Assembly (NCBI GenBank): GCA_000316135.1
Contig: JH993817.1
Span: 14,509 to 26,767 of the forward strand
Direction: 5' to 3'
DNA from: Trachipleistophora hominis
Taxonomy: Eukaryota > Microsporidia > Pleistophoridae
Length of the DNA stretch: 12,259 nt
The position numbers were made by a program, and so were the translations under genes. Below, in pieces: positions 8,336 through 12,259 of the stretch (positions are counted from its first letter, which is position 1; each line of letters begins with the position of its first letter). The notes under the pieces were generated by a model. That model was given only the letters and a program-made list of their open reading frames with translations. It did not search any database and was not told the origin of the DNA.

Positions 8336-11206
8336 ATGAACCCATCTTATTCATCTAGAATGGTACTATACAATATAACTGATTACTTGACTACCACAAT
8401 GATATATATCATTATCTTTCAATCTACTTCGGGAGATGATAGCGAATATATGATATTTTACGATTTGGAACATACAAACATGATGAAATTTTTCAAATTA
8501 TTACAGCTTAATCCCACAGAAAACAAACATTACAGCATAGAACAATATAATGCTGATCAGATCGACAATAAAGATGCCATATTTGGTACAAACTCAAATT
8601 CTATTGATATTGGTTCAGAAACAGGAGAAAGAAAATCCAAAAGAGCAAGAATAGAACGACAGTCAGCATGTTATGAACATATTCGTTTATATTATAGGCA
8701 CGTCCGGTTGTTTGAAGTAATTAGAGCACCGTTTTCCAAGAATCTATATCAAAAAGCAGTGGCCTTGAATCTAGTTAGCTTAGAATTTGGCAAAGATGAT
8801 TATATTGATATATTTAAATATATATTCTTATATTTAGATGATAATACAGGACTTTTAAGAAGAATATGCGAAAATATACAAACAAATCCTGATGTCTTTT
8901 TAAATGCATTTAAAAATAATATTGAGAACAATCCACAACTGAATTTAACTCAGGAATCGTCCATAAATGTTTTTGATAGTGATTTAAAACGTGGTTTAGA
9001 GGCATTCCAAAGGGCTATGAATTCACGGGTCATATGTTATTTAATGAAGAATCAAGAGTCAATTGCCATGGTATTCCGTAGATATGGACACAAAGATGAA
9101 ATGTTTACTCAAATACCACTCGAAGACTTCAATCTTGGTTTCCTTGTGACCCACTTTGAGGTTGGATACCAGGACCTAAAAAAAAATTTTGATAAGGTTT
9201 GTGAAGCATTTAAAAACCGATCATATAACCCGAAACTAACGTTAATAATAAACGAATCCAGATCAATTAATGAGTTAGAATCTGTCATAAATGGGGAATA
9301 TGTGCTAAATAGAGATTTTATAAAGTTGTTTCAGCATAAATTTTTCCAGCTAAAATATGTTGAAAACGTAGTTATAAAAACTGAGTCAGTGGGTTTTTCT
9401 AATAATCATAGAACTGGTAATGCTACGGTTTTATATGACTGTATAAGTGCACTCAAATTTTCTGTTGATTTTAAGGGTAATAAATCACAACAAATACGTG
9501 ATATGACAATATGTTTTTGTAATAATCCAAATGGAATATATAACATCAAAATTATAGATTCTGCACATATAGTATTCGATAATATAGAATATTCTCCAGA
9601 TCTGATATTTAATAAAGAGTGGAAAAACTTTAAGCTGTCCAATTTCGTAGCCCCCACAGATACAACGATTACTATTAAAAGCGGTAGTGAAAGACTGGAG
9701 TTGAACGGGGTGAGTGGAACATTCAACTTATCAGGCACAGCAGGTTTCAATGAAGTGCAGATGTCAATGGATTCAAAATTTTCTTTTAAAACAAATGAAG
9801 AATCGATAACGAGCTTGCTGGACATAGCCAACCTGCATGTAAATACATGCACCACCATAGATAACAACATAACGAACATAATAATTGATGGCATAAGATG
9901 TAAAGTTAAAGTTGTAATAAAAGTGACCTCAGAACACGAGAATATTAAAATCGAGAATACGGTGGGCGAATTTGAGTTTGAAGGACTTTTTCGCGCACAG
10001 TTGAGTTTTGACGAAAATACTTATTTAAATATTAGAAATGAGGATATATCACAGATGTCTTTGAAACTCTATAATTGTGTGATAGATGATGCGATTTCGT
10101 TTTTAGGCAACTATAGCGCGATTGAACTTGTAGGGCTTGATATTAATAGTAAAGAACCTTTTATAATTAATAAAGAATGCCAGGAACTGGACATAGTTTT
10201 ATGTAATGGAGTAATCACTGTACCGGAAGACACACATTTCAAACGATTCGAAATCGAGTTTGACCCAGGAACGCCTAATGAATTAATAATCGAAGGTATC
10301 CTTTGTGTAGATGAATTAATTTTGCGTGGATTGTTCTGTGGTGAGAGCATCATCGAGAACATACTCAATAAATTTAACACCGTAAAATATTTAAAAATTA
10401 AATCTTTGGATGACCCTGAATCGAGAATCGTAAACCTCGTGGATTATTTAAACAATCAATATGATGTAACATGTTATGATGAAAAGCTTATTGATGGATT
10501 GCGAGAACCAATGGAACAAATTACTTCATATGAAATTCAATGTGGTCAAATAAAAATGTATCCAACAGTAAAAGATTTTCTCGATGCATTCTACCAAAGG
10601 AAATTCATCACACAGATCTGTGGTTTGACGTACGAGGGATTTTCGATGAGTAATTATGATTTACAACGATATTTGAGATTTGCACGTAATTTGAAGGCTC
10701 TCGATATCAACATAGAATTTCATGCATGTGCTTTACTTAAACATATGTCTCCTGAAGTTGAGTTTCTTAATCTGGCCAATTCATGCGTACCAAGTGAACA
10801 GTTACCTTCTATGCTTGGAGCCGTCAAAAAGTTCGTTAAACTGAAGATTCTTATTATGGATGGCGCTTTCTTCACCGATACCAGCAATTTTAGCTTTATT
10901 CCCCCATCCACGGAAATGCTAGTGATAAGGCATCCAGACCGGATGAGAATATCTCAAACTGAGACTAAAGGTGAAAAAGTAAAATTACGTAAGCTTTACT
11001 TACTTAAGAGTGCTGAAGAAGAAATAGGGATTAGCCAACAGCTTCTTCAAACACTAGGACTACTCAAATATTACATTGATATGGGAAACCTCGACAACCT
11101 TGTCGTTGTTGAGGAGAACATGTACTACGAAATTGATACATGTCATTTTGTATCTTTGGGTCAGTACAAACGATCATTTTACTTAGGAATTGGAGAAGTT
11201 TATTAA
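8336..11206 (+). CDS. Predicted secreted leucine-rich-repeat-like protein, 956 aa
   Basis: A long uninterrupted gene whose function is unknown. The N-terminus has a hydrophobic stretch at residues 23-28 (IYIIIF) that may be a signal peptide. Starts at M1, M9 (8360) or M22 (8399) are possible; I keep M1 as the first in-frame ATG, with A at -3. Residues 97-109 (GERKSKRARIERQ) form a basic, nuclear-localisation-like cluster. Residues ~110-345 look helical. Residues ~345-690 are a series of short beta-like segments rich in Ile/Leu/Val/Asn (for example FKLSNF, ERLELNGV, LILRG, KYLKIK), suggesting a solenoid. Residues ~785-890 have clearer LRR-like strands (LKALDINIE, VEFLNLANS, LKILIMDG, LRKLYLL). 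Divergent LRR proteins with signal peptides form large host-facing families in some microsporidia, which is the basis for the name. Repeat units flank it on both sides, pointing inward. The gene is certain; the LRR fold is probable; secretion is moderately likely. Confidence 0.88.
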   Translation: MNPSYSSRMVLYNITDYLTTTMIYIIIFQSTSGDDSEYMIFYDLEHTNMMKFFKLLQLNPTENKHYSIEQYNADQIDNKDAIFGTNSNSIDIGSETGERKSKRARIERQSACYEHIRLYYRHVRLFEVIRAPFSKNLYQKAVALNLVSLEFGKDDYIDIFKYIFLYLDDNTGLLRRICENIQTNPDVFLNAFKNNIENNPQLNLTQESSINVFDSDLKRGLEAFQRAMNSRVICYLMKNQESIAMVFRRYGHKDEMFTQIPLEDFNLGFLVTHFEVGYQDLKKNFDKVCEAFKNRSYNPKLTLIINESRSINELESVINGEYVLNRDFIKLFQHKFFQLKYVENVVIKTESVGFSNNHRTGNATVLYDCISALKFSVDFKGNKSQQIRDMTICFCNNPNGIYNIKIIDSAHIVFDNIEYSPDLIFNKEWKNFKLSNFVAPTDTTITIKSGSERLELNGVSGTFNLSGTAGFNEVQMSMDSKFSFKTNEESITSLLDIANLHVNTCTTIDNNITNIIIDGIRCKVKVVIKVTSEHENIKIENTVGEFEFEGLFRAQLSFDENTYLNIRNEDISQMSLKLYNCVIDDAISFLGNYSAIELVGLDINSKEPFIINKECQELDIVLCNGVITVPEDTHFKRFEIEFDPGTPNELIIEGILCVDELILRGLFCGESIIENILNKFNTVKYLKIKSLDDPESRIVNLVDYLNNQYDVTCYDEKLIDGLREPMEQITSYEIQCGQIKMYPTVKDFLDAFYQRKFITQICGLTYEGFSMSNYDLQRYLRFARNLKALDINIEFHACALLKHMSPEVEFLNLANSCVPSEQLPSMLGAVKKFVKLKILIMDGAFFTDTSNFSFIPPSTEMLVIRHPDRMRISQTETKGEKVKLRKLYLLKSAEEEIGISQQLLQTLGLLKYYIDMGNLDNLVVVEENMYYEIDTCHFVSLGQYKRSFYLGIGEVY

Positions 11207-11439
11207 ATGGTAAATCTTCTTTAAAATAATTGTTTTTACTTTATTGTTATTTGACATGTAGACAAAACAGCATGATGTTCTCATATTCTGAGCATTAAAT
11301 TGCTCTTAAAATTAGAATTATAATGATATCAAACAGGAGTGCTAAAGTTAATACAAAGAATGTTCCAATGTGTATGACTAGCTTAAAGTTATCGTATGCC
11401 GAATACTTTCATGCTTAAAGTTTTCATGAAATATAACAC
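11207..11439. other. 3' flank of the LRR-like gene, nothing recognised
   Basis: AT-rich non-coding DNA. I found no canonical AATAAA close behind the stop; the nearest similar string is AAAATAATTG around 11223. No ORF or RNA gene is visible. Confidence 0.55.
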
Positions 11440-11660
11440 TTGTTTTTTTCTGCCACACTAACTCTATAAAGGTAGTGTTAATTAGCTAATCCCACTTTCG
11501 ATCATGACATACGAATGTAAGCTGTAGACATGTTAACACACCTAGTGCCCATACAATGAGTGAAAGGCACATATTGAAAGGCATACCGTCTTGTGGTCAT
11601 AACCATTGCAGACGGAACCCCTTCAGGAATTATTTATCGATCACGTGTTCGTGTGTGCAA
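11440..11660 (-). repeat. Minus-strand copy C6 of the intergenic repeat family
   Basis: Read on the minus strand, the order matches C1 and C2. AACACGTGA is followed by ATTCCTGAAGGGG, then a hairpin on 11586-11615 (CCGTCT/AGACGG outer stem, TGGT/ACCA inner stem, 4-nt loop). CCTTTC follows, then CACTAGGTGTGTTAAC 22 nt later (26 nt in C2, where the string is GCTAGGAGTGTTGC). CATGATCGAAA comes next, where C4 has CATGGACGAAA. The GTGGCC core and AATAAA are not recognisable, so the 3' end is decayed. A second pairing, GTGCC/GGCAC, lies at 11545-11570. Boundaries are approximate. Confidence 0.5.
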
Positions 11661-11724
11661 CTAAGTTAAGAATTTGAGTCATTCGAAAATAGCGAACTGG
11701 TTAAAAAACGAATTTGTTAAGGGA

Positions 11725-11830
11725 CTTCCTTATTTATTCTCATCGCAACAGGATATGTATCTGGTTATCGTGGTGTACCCATGGCCACCAGCTTTTCGTC
11801 CATGGAAGAGACAGGAAATTTATCAGGTCA
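11725..11830 (-). repeat. Minus-strand copy C4 of the intergenic repeat family (3' part)
   Basis: On the minus strand, TCTCTTC followed by CATGGACGAAAAGC and then GGTGGCCATGG parallels C1, which has TCTCTTC, ATGAACCAAATGCC and GGTGGCCATGG with the same order and almost the same spacing. About 50 nt further on the minus strand, AATAAATAA occurs (plus-strand 11730-11738), as in C1. I could not recognise the 5' half or a hairpin at the expected place (11890-11920). A plus-strand open frame across this segment has no ATG start and is not considered a gene. Confidence 0.5.
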
Positions 11831-12259
11831 AAAATATTGTATAAATTGAATATAAATCACCTTTTCAATTTCAAATGTGGTGAGAAACATTTTTTTATCG
11901 TAGAACAAATCAACCGGAACCAGTGAACAAAAAAAACATTTTACCTCAAAAAAACAACAGTTCAAAACGTTAATAGATCGAAACGCGTTTCGGTCCATAA
12001 AAATACGCTAGAAGTTAGCTTATTACTGGTTTATAATGAGTGTATTTTTTGATATCCTTCACCACTTGATGTTGAAGTATAAATTATTACCTGCCCACAA
12101 CGTTTACGTACAAAATTTACTATTATATCAAAATGATATATAACCGTTGTATTATCATCACGTTTTTTCATCGTATAACGATGTGCTAATCTAACGCTGA
12201 TATTTTATTTCTTTATTGAAGCTATTCCACTATAAAAACAAAATATTTTCATTCCTCTA
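11831..12259. other. AT-rich spacer with a strong palindrome
   Basis: There is no gene here. CGAAACGCGTTTCG at 11979-11992 is a perfect 14-bp palindrome, and with its flanks (11976-11995) 20 bp are symmetrical apart from one T/G pair. It is GC-rich against an AT-rich background. No other repeat or RNA gene was seen up to the window end. Confidence 0.6.

Noticed and set aside
9406..9894. Minus-strand open frame of 162 codons inside the LRR-like gene
   Set aside because: It is fully contained in a 956-codon frame with coherent protein features. Its composition is that of an antisense shadow.
11714..11926. Plus-strand open frame of 70 codons
   Set aside because: It starts at TTG and crosses the minus-strand repeat copy C4. 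No protein feature is visible.
1..12259. tRNA or rRNA genes
   Set aside because: No T-loop GGTTCGA-type box with a pairing acceptor stem, and no recognisable rRNA core, was found on either strand by eye. A covariance-model scan would be decisive.

Overview
The window looks like nuclear DNA from a compact, intron-poor but gene-sparse eukaryote. A microsporidian is the most likely source. The evidence is two intronless genes, both starting with signal-peptide-like segments, one of them encoding a long divergent leucine-rich-repeat-like protein. Short AT-rich leaders, a TATA-like box with an AAATTT-like motif just before one start, and strongly AT-rich spacer DNA fit the same picture. This is inference from style, not from a diagnostic marker. 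No rRNA, tRNA or housekeeping gene was found, so genus cannot be given.

Layout. Positions 1-6170 hold no convincing gene; a 3 x 45-bp tandem repeat lies at 729-858. A plus-strand gene at 6203-6976 encodes a 257-residue, probably secreted, coiled-coil protein with a duplicated 22-residue unit. From 7394 to 8250 there is a non-coding, structured, repeated stretch. A plus-strand gene at 8336-11206 encodes a 956-residue LRR-like protein, probably secreted. The rest, to 12259, is intergenic.

The main discovery is a family of diverged repeats that fills much of the 'empty' DNA. Two units lie in tandem at 7394-7910 and 7971-8250. They share a block that is 41/52 identical, a stem-loop at the same position with different stem sequences (an apparent set of compensatory changes), a GTGGCCAT block about 100 nt later, and AATAAA exactly 64 nt after that. 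More decayed copies are seen on the same strand at about 5110-5690 and, less surely, at about 2745-3120 and 3772-4140. Two further copies lie on the minus strand at about 11725-11830 and 11440-11660. The LRR-like gene is therefore bracketed by two pairs of units pointing inward at it.

How the genes work together cannot be read from the sequence. Both proteins look exported and could act at the host interface. The repeats could be a non-autonomous mobile element, a structured RNA family, or conserved flanks of a variable surface-protein family.
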